Positions 1-9,922 of a stretch of 64,000 nucleotides of DNA are shown in pieces. Origin of the DNA: Rotaria sp. Silwood1 (Eukaryota > Rotifera > Eurotatoria > Philodinida > Philodinidae); contig CAJNOP010000004.1 in the NCBI GenBank assembly GCA_905250075.1, positions 3,413,479 to 3,477,478 of the forward strand. The letters run 5' to 3'. Made by a program: the position numbers and the translations under genes. The first letter of the stretch is position 1, and each line of letters begins with the position of its first letter. The notes beneath the pieces are model-generated. The model searched no databases and was not told the origin of the DNA. It worked only from the letters and a program-made list of their open reading frames with translations.

Positions 1-237
1 GATTTATTCAATAAGAGCAGGTTTCTTCTGTAGCAAATTCGAAATATGAAAGAAAAAAGCTTTTATATCCAAAAGGAGAAAAAGTGGAGCAGGTGTCAAC
101 CATGATCAAAAAGACAAATAATCCTTTTTTCCAGTCTATTTTTATTCTATATACATTTGTTGTCACACGATCCATTACAATAAGCATTTATTTTTTCTCT
201 TCATTATTCAAAATGTCTTTAGGGTTTTGCTAACTTT

Positions 238-3200
238 CTATGAAACTAGATGTAATCGTATTTGTACTACGTTTTTATATCGTGCATAAGCCTTCCAAAA
301 CTCTTGTTTGTATACTTTAGATGGAAGAACAAACACCACGAAAGTAAGCACAGATGGCATGAATGAGATAAAATATCCAATCAAAAATAACCATGGATCA
401 TTAATTGACTTCATACAACGTGAAATAAGAGAAATGATCAAACGTGGAATAGCTAAAATGACCAAAAGAATTGGAGTGATCAGTAGGTGACTGTGTTCTT
501 GAAATTGTTTTTGTAACATTTTTCGAAAACTTTCATTAGCTCGTACAGCTGTTCGCCGTCGAGTAGTCATTATAATAATGACTAAACCTGAAATCAAATT
601 AATAATAAATGGGGTTAAAAAATGAAATATATTTAGCACTGTATTAAACGTTTGAAGATTGGATGAATAAGTAACAATACACCATATTCTTTTCTCGTCA
701 TCATCATTATCATCATCTATCAAACGTCGATGAATAGGATCATGAATAGTTGTACTAATATTCAAAATTAGAAGAATAAGAATAATATATTTAGCCATTT
801 GTTTACTCTTCTTTCTATCAAAACTGATTCCTTTTATTGTGGTAACTGTTCGCTCTACAGCTACACATGCAGACAACCATTGATCCATATTAAAACCGAT
901 TCGTAGCACAAAATCTATTGAAGTACATTGTAATCGTAGGAATAAACGATTCGTAATGTATGTCATTTGTGCAATGATAAGTATGGAAAATTTCAATGCA
1001 AACATAAGCATTGTAAATAGACTTGTGATCGATGTACTTATTAGATAAATACCACAACCAATTTTACGTGGTTCTTTATTATTAATTGCAATCATCAATA
1101 GAGTACTATTGATCAATCCTGCTACAGTCATAATGATCGTCAATACTATACTTAATTGTACAACAAGGGTTTGATGTCTAATGATAATATGTGGTTGAAT
1201 ATGATAACCTAAAATTGCATCAAGCGAAAGACCAAATCCATGTGAACTAAATTGGCAACGTCTTCCATAAAAACATGTTTGACAAACACATGTCGATGTT
1301 TGTGGACATGTAGATCTATCTTGTAAACATTGTGCTCCATTTTCACAATTACTTTGACCAAAACAATCGAATCTCTTTGTATAATTAAATTCAAAACAGT
1401 TGGCTACACGGTGTTGCCCATAATCGTCACATAAACAAAAATAATTGTCATCATAAAAACAAGATACTGGTGGTAAATGTCTTTCACATGGTAAATGGTA
1501 ATATTTAATACGACGAAGAAGATGAAATTTAACAGCTGCATGATCCAATACTTCATTTATATATGAACAACGATCTGATGGTTGAATTTCTCGAACAATG
1601 GTTGTTGATGGATGGTAGCTCTTTTGAACAGTGATTAAATAGTAGTTTTTATCGAAAAGTTGAATAAAAACAATGTGAAATGGGTATGACCAATGGATCA
1701 CCAATTCTTTTTGATTTATAGGAATCATTTTGAAAGTACTACCATTTGTAGGTGGAGCACCGTCTATCACTTGAATGAAATGAACCAGTAACGAGGATGG
1801 TAAAATCATGTCTTGACGAAATGATATAATGATTTTAGTATCAGCTATTTCACATCTGTCTCCAGTGAAACCTTTTTGACAGATACATTTAAATTTCTTG
1901 TTAGATATTATATGCTCATTAGTAGGCATACATTGACCACCATTGTAACATGTAGTATTTTGATTAGAGTGACATATTGTACTTCGAAATAAACATCGAG
2001 AACCCCACTTATTCATAGGACAAACACATAAAGATCGGTTGTTCGCTAAGATACCAATACATAATGAGTCAGGGGAACATGTGCAGCGATGAGAGATGGT
2101 ACAGTATCGTCCAGACCATCCTCGATAACATTGACAAAAAGTAATACCTTTCGGATTGTCTGAATATTTAATACATTGACCATGAACACATTGTTGACTT
2201 GAACAACTTTCCACATCATCAGTTGTGCGTGGAATATTGAGTTGAACAGCGACACGATGTACAGGTAAAAAAGAAAACTTAAGTGGTAATAAAAAACTTC
2301 TTCGATATGCGAGTGATAATTTTTCATAGATATCAATATGTATTGAATAATGTTTTTTTGGATCTTTTGGCCTAGTTGAATATAGTAAATACATATTGAA
2401 TTTAATTGTACAATCTCGTATGTACAAATAACTAAATTGTTGGTGCGTATGAATGATTCTTTCATTACTATCATCAATGAGTAAGACAACAACAGCAAAT
2501 AGAGTTCGTCGAGAATCAGAATATGTTTGAAATTGCAAAGTGAGACTAATTCGTTGGTTTTGATATTGACACATATTTCCATAAAAACTGGATGGACAAA
2601 GACATGCGTCAGTCGTTAAGTTTTTTTCATAATCTAGCCAAACTCTAACAACAAGACCACGATGACAACGTTGTTGGTGTTGAAGAGCGATTTGTCGAGT
2701 AATAGATGAATGTGAACTTACTACTTTTGTGTTTTGTTTCGTTATTTGTTCGATTGAGTTGTTAATTCTATCCAATGAAAAATATCTGATGGGTGATTTA
2801 CTGATATCGATTGGACGTTTACAAAAAAACTTTACAATCTCAGAATGAACAGTTGCATATCCGGCATTACACATACTATAGTAGTCAATATAGTTCAGAG
2901 TATTGTCACAAATTTTATCATAATCTGTGTCATTGCATTTTCTATCGAAACATAAAGACATATAAGACGTACAATATTCATGTTTCCCATCAGTGCAGAG
3001 AATGTTAACATTGCTGAGTTCATGATTATCTGATCGACATAGTTGTGGCTCATCAGTGGCGCCAAGGCAATTAATATTGCCATCATTGACTTGTGTGAGA
3101 GACAAACACATGAATTGGTATGTGTTAGGTGAGACACAAATATGATGATGAAGGGGACATTTCAATATTGGTGATTGGTCACAATCTACTTCATCTGCTC

Positions 3201-5013
3201 CATTGAAACAATTCCAAAATCCATCACATCGAGTATAAGTGTTATTACATTGCCAGTATTCACATTCGGTTTCATCGGTTTCATTTCGTCCATCGATAGT
3301 AACAGGTATTAGTTCTGTAAAACCATCACAAATTGTTGGAAATGAAATATGTTTTCTGAAATAGTTAAGGTCTAGCTCTTCATCATCACACAAATTATAT
3401 TCATTTAATCCACAATGGCAATAAGCATCTTCAATCAATGACGGAGGAATACAAAGATCTATTGTGGAACATTTCAAATGGTTTTGCGATTCATACATCA
3501 AACAAGAACCATGAATCGAAGAACATTGTTCGTCATCTTTATAATCACAATCGTTTATACCGTCACAAAGGCGATGCTTGGAAATACATTTTGAGGAATT
3601 GAGACATCTGTACATAATTGAACTATTACAACTGGTAAAACCTCTATGAATGAGTGTGTTGCATTGATAAAGCTGTTGATACAAAGGTAAGACATAGGTA
3701 TTAATCCAGTTACCTCTAGTGAATCCAAACGCCTTAAAAGTTAATGGAAAATCTGTGGGACGGCGACATGTATTATTATCGAATGACAATATCGTTCGAT
3801 TCGAATAAAATTCGCCACAAAGTTGATCATTGTAGCAGACATACTGAGGTGGTAGAGTTCTCTGATAAGGCCTTAACATACTTTCTTTTGTATATAAAAA
3901 GTACATATGACCAAAAGCGACGGGACTAGCTGGCACATACAACATATCAGGACATGTCATGTTAATTATTTCTGTCCACGTTTTCTTGAAAAACCGCTTA
4001 CGACATCTTAGATCTGATAATGAATCTTGAATAGCCAATTGACACTGAACAGCTAACCAACAATCATTCGACACTGTATTTGACTTCTCAGAGAATAAGA
4101 ACTGATGTAGTAAAGAGGAGCGTTGCAACACACATGAACTTGTTAGCTTCAAATAGATATGGCTATGACGAATGGAACATTTAATATCTTCCATTGTAAA
4201 TGTAGGTTCACCGCTAATATTCATAAAGAGTTTTTTATGAAAGAACTTTCTGTCTGATCGATCAAGACATTCAAAACCATTAGGATCATCATGAAAAAAT
4301 CTCTTAGATATGCATTGTCCATTTTGACATCGAACTTCATTATCTTCGCATTCATTTATTTCAACTTGCCAACAAGATTCTTCATCGACTCCATTTCGAC
4401 AATCAATGACTCCATCACATATTTCACTCCAATCAAGACATGCAAATATTGAACCGCGATCACATTGTAAGTGAGTGTAACATGTCAATGTTGTTGGTTC
4501 ATATTCGTATAGATAATATTCACGAATAATCTCGTTTAAAGTTAAATGATGATACTTGTAAGCATCCAATGAATATTGACACAATGGACCAAATTTGGGT
4601 GACGTACAATTATAGAACATATAAGTTGCCATTGATGATGATGACGTATTTGAAGTTAACAACAGATTTAAATAAAATTGATAATGTTCAACTACATCCA
4701 TTGGTGCCGACCAAAGATATAATTGTTCACTAGTAATATTTAACCTGTAGAGCTCAACAAAAGTAAAGTTTTGATCTTGATTATTTTTTTGAAACTTCCA
4801 TTTTGATGGCCATTCACTCATACAATAAGAAATGATCTGATAAGGATCATTTTCTTCTTCAATCCAAGCAGCAACATGAAGACAATCATGTTGTAGAACA
4901 ATATTACTTTCATCATCATTTGTCCAGTCGGTAAGATCAAGATTAATTTGAGGAAACGCAATTATTCTATACAATATAATGAAATAGAATAAGTAGCTGA
5001 CGAATGACCTCAT
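238..5013 (-). CDS. LDLa/EGF-containing rhodopsin-like GPCR, 1,591 aa, single exon
   Basis: This is a large plasma-membrane receptor read as one uninterrupted frame. It begins with a hydrophobic signal peptide (MRSFVSYLFYFIILY). The ectodomain of about 1,250 residues holds LDL-receptor class A modules with acidic calcium-cage ends (ICDGVIDCRNGVDEESC near 200; LCDGINDCDYKDDEQC near 480; RCDGFWNCFNGADEVDC near 600). EGF modules follow (CQCYRGWSGRYC, CICQKGFTGDRC, CVCQTCFYGRRC). The last 320 residues or so form a seven-helix bundle of the rhodopsin class: SACVAVERTVTTIKG stands at the DRY position at the end of helix 3, with ER instead of DRY. Ligand and G protein cannot be read from sequence. 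Bdelloid genomes are known for many such fusions. The lack of introns in 4.8 kb contrasts with the intron-dense neighbours. The start is the first Met and directly precedes the signal peptide. An AATAAA on the minus strand lies just past the stop. Confidence 0.9.
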   Translation of the reverse strand: MRSFVSYLFYFIILYRIIAFPQINLDLTDWTNDDESNIVLQHDCLHVAAWIEEENDPYQIISYCMSEWPSKWKFQKNNQDQNFTFVELYRLNITSEQLYLWSAPMDVVEHYQFYLNLLLTSNTSSSSMATYMFYNCTSPKFGPLCQYSLDAYKYHHLTLNEIIREYYLYEYEPTTLTCYTHLQCDRGSIFACLDWSEICDGVIDCRNGVDEESCWQVEINECEDNEVRCQNGQCISKRFFHDDPNGFECLDRSDRKFFHKKLFMNISGEPTFTMEDIKCSIRHSHIYLKLTSSCVLQRSSLLHQFLFSEKSNTVSNDCWLAVQCQLAIQDSLSDLRCRKRFFKKTWTEIINMTCPDMLYVPASPVAFGHMYFLYTKESMLRPYQRTLPPQYVCYNDQLCGEFYSNRTILSFDNNTCRRPTDFPLTFKAFGFTRGNWINTYVLPLYQQLYQCNTLIHRGFTSCNSSIMYRCLNSSKCISKHRLCDGINDCDYKDDEQCSSIHGSCLMYESQNHLKCSTIDLCIPPSLIEDAYCHCGLNEYNLCDDEELDLNYFRKHISFPTICDGFTELIPVTIDGRNETDETECEYWQCNNTYTRCDGFWNCFNGADEVDCDQSPILKCPLHHHICVSPNTYQFMCLSLTQVNDGNINCLGATDEPQLCRSDNHELSNVNILCTDGKHEYCTSYMSLCFDRKCNDTDYDKICDNTLNYIDYYSMCNAGYATVHSEIVKFFCKRPIDISKSPIRYFSLDRINNSIEQITKQNTKVVSSHSSITRQIALQHQQRCHRGLVVRVWLDYEKNLTTDACLCPSSFYGNMCQYQNQRISLTLQFQTYSDSRRTLFAVVVLLIDDSNERIIHTHQQFSYLYIRDCTIKFNMYLLYSTRPKDPKKHYSIHIDIYEKLSLAYRRSFLLPLKFSFLPVHRVAVQLNIPRTTDDVESCSSQQCVHGQCIKYSDNPKGITFCQCYRGWSGRYCTISHRCTCSPDSLCIGILANNRSLCVCPMNKWGSRCLFRSTICHSNQNTTCYNGGQCMPTNEHIISNKKFKCICQKGFTGDRCEIADTKIIISFRQDMILPSSLLVHFIQVIDGAPPTNGSTFKMIPINQKELVIHWSYPFHIVFIQLFDKNYYLITVQKSYHPSTTIVREIQPSDRCSYINEVLDHAAVKFHLLRRIKYYHLPCERHLPPVSCFYDDNYFCLCDDYGQHRVANCFEFNYTKRFDCFGQSNCENGAQCLQDRSTCPQTSTCVCQTCFYGRRCQFSSHGFGLSLDAILGYHIQPHIIIRHQTLVVQLSIVLTIIMTVAGLINSTLLMIAINNKEPRKIGCGIYLISTSITSLFTMLMFALKFSILIIAQMTYITNRLFLRLQCTSIDFVLRIGFNMDQWLSACVAVERTVTTIKGISFDRKKSKQMAKYIILILLILNISTTIHDPIHRRLIDDDNDDDEKRIWCIVTYSSNLQTFNTVLNIFHFLTPFIINLISGLVIIIMTTRRRTAVRANESFRKMLQKQFQEHSHLLITPILLVILAIPRLIISLISRCMKSINDPWLFLIGYFISFMPSVLTFVVFVLPSKVYKQEFWKAYARYKNVVQIRLHLVS

Positions 5014-5437
5014 CTGACTTTTTAGAGACTCAATATGAATGCAGTATTAAGAGTTCATTTTGATTCTCTTCATCTTTCTATTTTTTTTCCAAAAAGCTAA
5101 TTTACAATATTTTTTCCCTAACAAAGTATATAGTAAATATGAAATAAAGTGGTTTGTTCCTGCACTCTGAATCAGAGATTGCAAGGATGTTTTTTTCTGT
5201 CAAATAATCGTATAAAATCATGATTTACATCTGCCAGCACTCTTTTTGGAACTAAATTAGAGATATGAGTTCAACGCATGAATTTAACGACGCATTTATA
5301 TTTTTGATGTTGTTTTAGTTATAAATATCTCGATGGATATTTTCAATTAGTCGTTAATGCTGTCATAGTCCATTCTTCTTTGCAGAGTTTTGGTGAGTCG
5401 CTTGAAGAAAGCGAAATTACTGGGGAATCTCTAGAGA
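5014..5437. other. Upstream flank of the receptor gene
   Basis: AT-rich, non-coding. It should hold the promoter of the minus-strand receptor gene, but I see no distinct TATA box or other element I can defend. Confidence 0.4.
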
Positions 5438-6151
5438 GGGTGTGCATGGAGTGTGGATGTGGGTGTGGCTGCCCAGGACGACAGATTCGACTGTCGGATA
5501 TCATCGGATCCTATTAAAAAAACTATCGAAAAAACTAACGGATTTTATTGAATGCGATAGTAATTCGTCGGACATTGTCGGAATCCTTGGTATCGGATTC
5601 CGACAGAAAGTTGTCGGATGTCGGAATGACCGCGATTCCTGTAGCAGTATTCCGTAAATTACCAGAGAAAACTCGCAGAAAACACCGTTTCCGGCTGGAA
5701 CCCGCGGGAAAATGTCAGGAATTCGACGCAAGAATCCGATAACCGCATTCGGCTGCTGGTTTTGCGAAGTTCCTGTCGGTTCCACCCGGAACCGGATAAA
5801 TTTGGTCACCGAATCCGTTCATTGAATACTGCTTTCATGTTCCGTCGATTTCCGCTGTTCTTCTGCGGGAACTGACCCGTACTTCTCGATCTGGATGTGG
5901 TTGTGGGACCCAGGTCGAGAAGTACGGGGTCGGTTCTCGCAGGAAAACAGCAGAAATCGACGGAACATGGTAACAGTATTCAGTGAACGGATCCGATGAC
6001 CGGATTTATCCGGTTCCGAGTGGAACCGACAGAAACCTGGCCAAATTGGCAGCCGGATAGGTCCCCAGGACGATGTTTCCGGCGTCCGAATACTGCAGGA
6101 ACCGGCAGAAAGGGTGTGGGTGTCTTCTTTTCTAGCTCACACGCACACCCG
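5438..6151. repeat. GC-rich inverted-repeat element (probable non-autonomous DNA transposon)
   Basis: A block of about 0.7 kb whose base composition is near-balanced, against the AT-rich flanks. Its core is a long imperfect hairpin: a left arm at about 5773-5897 (from CCTGTCGGTTCCAC) is repeated in reverse complement at about 5910-6033 (to GTGGAACCGACAG), with a spacer of roughly 12 bases. The outer ends carry GT-rich motifs in opposite orientation (GGGTGTGCATGG on the left; the complement of GGGTGTGCGTGTG on the right). No coding frame longer than about 100 codons exists, and those present are by-products of the composition. The exact termini and the target-site duplication are not clear, so the class is unassigned. 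Confidence 0.6.
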
Positions 6152-6650
6152 TCGACTCGGAAAAACTCCGAAAATTGTTTTGCAGCTTAGTGGTAAAATT
6201 GGGTCAATACTTGATATCCTAAAGGGGTAAAAGAAGTAAGCAATTCAGTAGGAAAAAAAACAGTTTATATTGTCGTAAAATTTATCTTTTCAAGTTTTCT
6301 TGCGAAATGACAAAAAAATTATGAGTAAGAAGGTTTTAACAAAAGAGTACTTAAAAAATGAATACAAGATGGTGTTCCATTACTAAAACTTGTTGAAAGC
6401 AAGAAAACACAGCAGTGGACAATTGAACCAGTCGATGGGGGAAGTTGTTCCACTTTATGGGGAAATGCTTCACCCCACATAAAGTCATACATATCAAGGA
6501 GAAATAGAAAGAAAGAATAAAAAAAATATATATACATATGTACATATATGCATATAATCTATTATATGATGTTGCACATATTCTTCAATTTAGAGAGAAA
6601 TGGTTTTTCTTTCAAAGGAAAATGGTTCAACAAGGAGAAGTGGAAAGAAA
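6152..6650. other. AT-rich intergenic stretch
   Basis: No gene seen. It contains a short imperfect direct repeat (AAGGAGAAATAGAAAGAAAG near 6500 against AAGGAGAAGTGGAAAGAAAC near 6633), which may belong to the damaged element that follows. Confidence 0.3.
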
Positions 6651-6930
6651 CAATAAAAGTTGACGGATATGGGTAGGGAACGGGTAAGAACTTGACGGGT
6701 ACGGATAGGGTACGGGTACTAAATTCACTGGTATAAGTAATGCAGATAAGGTACGAAGCTTGGTACTTATGTAATACTCTATGTAAAAATTAACGTTTTG
6801 AGAGAAACAAGCTTCTTTTTTAACAGAGCAGTTGCTGTTTAATCGCAAGATCTTGGATCACCTAGACGATTGATCGTTCGATAATGCTACCGGCGATGTA
6901 TTTGTCATAGATCGTTCAGGGAAAAGGATA

Positions 6931-7065
6931 AATACGTATATTCCAGCTCGTTCAGCACCTAGCGAAAGAATGTTTAGCGAGACTGGACAAATACTAGAGA
7001 CTTGACGGCGATTATTAAGTTCTGCCTCATTCGATGCTTTTGTATTTCTTCATAACTGTTTGTGA
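6931..7065 (+). pseudogene. hAT transposase C-terminal fragment
   Basis: Reading from 6931 gives NTYIPARSAPSERMFSETG and then QILET, a stop, and RRLLSSASFDAFVFLHNC. The motif PA-x-SAPSER-x-FS-x-x-G, followed by a segment ending in F-L-H-N, is the signature of the hAT C-terminal dimerisation domain. One in-frame stop splits the motif and another ends the frame at 7063-7065. Nothing upstream in frame resembles the catalytic core, so this is a dead fragment. Confidence 0.8.
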
Positions 7066-7173
7066 TTGTCATCAAAATATTATCATTTCATTATTATTGG
7101 ATCAAGCTAAATAAAATTGTGAATTTATATTGTCTATTGCGCTCATGGGTACAGTAATAATAAGTTTAATTTT

Positions 7174-7489
7174 CAAGGGGGTCAGTACAGGCACCCAGCA
7201 CCTGCTCAGCACCTACCAGCACCTATACCGCATTTCACTATGAGCACCTACGGTACCTTCAGCACCTTCAATCATTGTTCCATTATCTTAAGTCCTTTTT
7301 CAGCACCTTGTGATAAAATTTAAAGGGCAGAGCCTAAACACTAAATTTTATCGCAAGGTGTTGAAAAAGGACTTAAGATAATGGAAGAGTGGTTGAAGGT
7401 GCTGAAAGTGCCGTAGGTGCTCATAGTAGAATGCGGTATAGGTGCTGTAGGTACTGGGCAGGTGCTAGGTGCCTGCACTTTTCCCCTTG
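7174..7489. mobile_element. Palindromic hAT-type MITE with 8-bp target duplication
   Basis: A 316-bp nearly complete palindrome. It opens with CAAGGGGGTCAGTACAGGCA and closes with the complement (GTGCCTGCACTTTTCCCCTTG region). Both arms are full of AGCACCT units. It is flanked by TTAATTTT (7166-7173) and TTAATTTC (7490-7497), an 8-bp target duplication with one mismatch. An 8-bp duplication and CA-GGG-like termini are typical of hAT elements. There is no coding capacity. The arms are still well matched, so it is younger than the hAT remnant it sits in. Confidence 0.8.
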
Positions 7490-7680
7490 TTAATTTCAGA
7501 TATTAGGAGTGCGAGATCGGATAGGAAAAGATTTTAGAATATTGGAACCCACGGGTCGGGTACGGATACCTTTATCCGAACGGGCTACAGGTAGGGTCGG
7601 GTACGGGTAGGGCACGGATAAAAATTTTTTTTTCGGGTCGGGTACGGGTATGGAAAGTTGTACCCGTTCAGTACTCTATT

Positions 7681-8967
7681 TAGGAATTTTATGATAGGCG
7701 CGGTTTAGCAAAAAAGTGAGCAATCATGATCATCAAACGTGTTTTGAAGCTCATTAAAAGTACTATTAGCTTATTCTAAAGCCTTTCCTATTAGAAAAAA
7801 GCGAGGAAAATCTTATAGAAGGTAGGGAATCGTTCGCAACAATTCACTACTCTGTTTAATATTCTATTTTTTCACAACAGCAGGGCATTTTTTTTTCTTT
7901 GTTATCGTCCTGTCAACACGTAAGGTATAGGGAAAGCTTGCTTTTTATGCATCCAGCTCGTGACAATAGAGAATAGACTTCCCTGTTTAAAAAGTGCTAT
8001 TCTTTTGTTCCATTGTATAGTTCATTTTCAGCATGAAACAGATTTATTGCTCAAAAAATTCCGTTTTCTTATCTGACAGTCAATTCATAGCAAAGAAAAA
8101 GTGTAATTCTTAATAAAATATATGAGCTAAGTTTTCTTTGAAATACATATTTCTTAACATAGGGATATTAATCTTCAAGTAATATAGCGACTTTGTACCG
8201 ATAGAAGACAGACATTCTTTACTGTGCATATACATGTATTCTTTTTTCGTTAAATACTCAATTCTTGACACAAGAAAGATATCTCGCATTTAATGTCTAT
8301 AAAGTTTTTTCCGTGAAATGAACAGTTCTTAGTGGTAGAAGTTTAGATACTTCTTATCTCATACGAGTCTTTTTGGCTTTTATCTCATATTCAGTTATAC
8401 ATATGGAAAGATATTCCATAGTTTATATAAATATGTTACATTGTATTAAATTTTCAGTTTCAAATGAGTCTAAAATCATTCTTTTATCAATTGATTTTTT
8501 TTCATAATGTCGACTGTAGAATTGGTGTAGTAAGCTTTACATAAGATCTAACAATAATATTTCTACCATCTAATTACTATCTTCTTTCTGCTCTAATTTC
8601 ATAGAAGTATACTGTGTTATTAGTCTTCAAAATAAATGTGAAAAAATACAATAACAATTATTTAAGATAAATTTTTTCAGAATTTCTTCAAAGCATATCC
8701 TTAGTTGTCTAGTACATTAAATTTTACTATGCACACTATTCTGGTCAATAAAACAATAATGCTTTTCGAGATGTCTACAAACCTCATAGCAGGACATGTC
8801 TTACGAGAAATATAAAGTATTGTACAAATATGTGTTAAGTTTTTTAAAGTCCAATTTCATGCAACAAATGACATGTTTGTTCTGCTTGAAAAAAGTTTAA
8901 ATAAAAAGTTTGACAAATCATTAGAATAGATAGATCTTTGTATTAATAATTATGAACATTTAATAAA
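7681..8967. other. AT-rich intergenic stretch
   Basis: No convincing gene, RNA or repeat seen on either strand. Confidence 0.35.
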
Positions 8968-9210
8968 ATGAAATTAAAACATCTCTTTATTTTTATATTT
9001 TTATCAAGTTTTCCCAGAAATTTCAGTCAGCAGCAAGAAATAAAAATGATTTGCTATGGGTTTCTTTTCTTTGGATATTCAGAACTTGAATGTAGTGAAA
9101 ACCTTGTTGACTGTGAGAATAAGAAATGTATAATAAAGAACTTCAGGTTTATTTTTCATGTCATTAGGAATAACATTGAAATGAAACAAATTTTCAAACA
9201 CTTGTTTTGA
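8968..9210 (+). CDS. Possible small secreted cysteine-containing protein, 80 aa
   Basis: The frame starts with a credible signal peptide (MKLKHLFIFIFLSSFPRNFS). A short segment with four cysteines follows (MICYGFLFFGYSELEC, then ENLVDCENKKCIIKNF). The C-x-x...C...C-x-x-x-x-C spacing recalls the first half of a Ly6/three-finger domain, but a full domain needs about ten cysteines and the rest is missing. Either this is the first exon of a gene whose later exons I cannot find (a possible GT donor lies after ATAAAGAACTTCAG), a truncated relic, or chance. No function is assigned. Confidence 0.25.
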   Translation: MKLKHLFIFIFLSSFPRNFSQQQEIKMICYGFLFFGYSELECSENLVDCENKKCIIKNFRFIFHVIRNNIEMKQIFKHLF

Positions 9211-9922
9211 TTATGATAAAACAAAAAATGAAGATTAAGATTTACCTTTCTTCATTAATTTTTTAAGAATAAAAAGTATAAAATCCAATGTCAAAGCTAC
9301 TGATATAAAACTTTGAAATACTTTATTTACTCAATATAGATTTTCACAAGTCTCTTATGACAAGTATTATGAGACGATTAACAGGATGGCACTTCGATAA
9401 AGTGTATGACAGCTTCTAGTTTAATGAATTAGAAGAGTTGATGCAAAAAATTTTACTTAATCAATTCTTCTCATGTGAACTAAATGTCATGGTGAGCTCT
9501 TTTCATATGAGAATAAATTATTAATTGAACAGTTGATTTTATCTTAGCATCAAGTTTCTAACAGCTTCATTTCAGTATATTTGAAGATTGGGATTTGAGA
9601 TTAATAAGTTAGTTAATTGAAACCAGTTAAAATATTTAGATGGAAAATATCACACGTTGCAGGCTTCATTTCAACTTCTTGATAATTTATATAATATTCA
9701 CATTTTCTCTCATTCGATAATTAAAAGTCAAACAATAATGCTTCCAATTTTTCTTACGAGGAAAGTCCTAAAAGGGATAAATTTCTTTTGAATCAAGACC
9801 ATGTACATTTTATATCCATAGGTTATTACTGTGGAGATTGCGCCCTTTTATAGTATTTATTAAATGAACGTCAAGGTAATAAAAAATAAATGTGGAAACC
9901 TCGAACTTAAGTCCGAGAGTTA
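9211..9922. other. AT-rich intergenic stretch
   Basis: Nothing recognisable on either strand. Confidence 0.3.

Larger units (their letters stand above)
6651..7680 (+). mobile_element. Degenerate hAT-family DNA transposon remnant
   Basis: The boundaries are approximate. Both flanks carry runs of GGGTACGGGTA-type subterminal repeats (about 6660-6720 and 7550-7665), as in Ac-like hAT elements, and the right side ends with TACCCGTTCAGTACTCTA, a plausible terminal inverted repeat. Between them lies a recognisable piece of the transposase C-terminal dimerisation domain (6931-7065). Most of the coding region is gone, so this is an internally deleted, inactive copy. It is interrupted by a younger palindromic element at 7174-7489. 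No matching left terminal repeat was found. Confidence 0.65.

Noticed and set aside
5501-5809. Overlapping frames on both strands (64-102 codons) in the GC-rich element
   Set aside because: By-products of a low stop frequency in a GC-rich palindrome; no protein family resemblance and arms mirrored on both strands.
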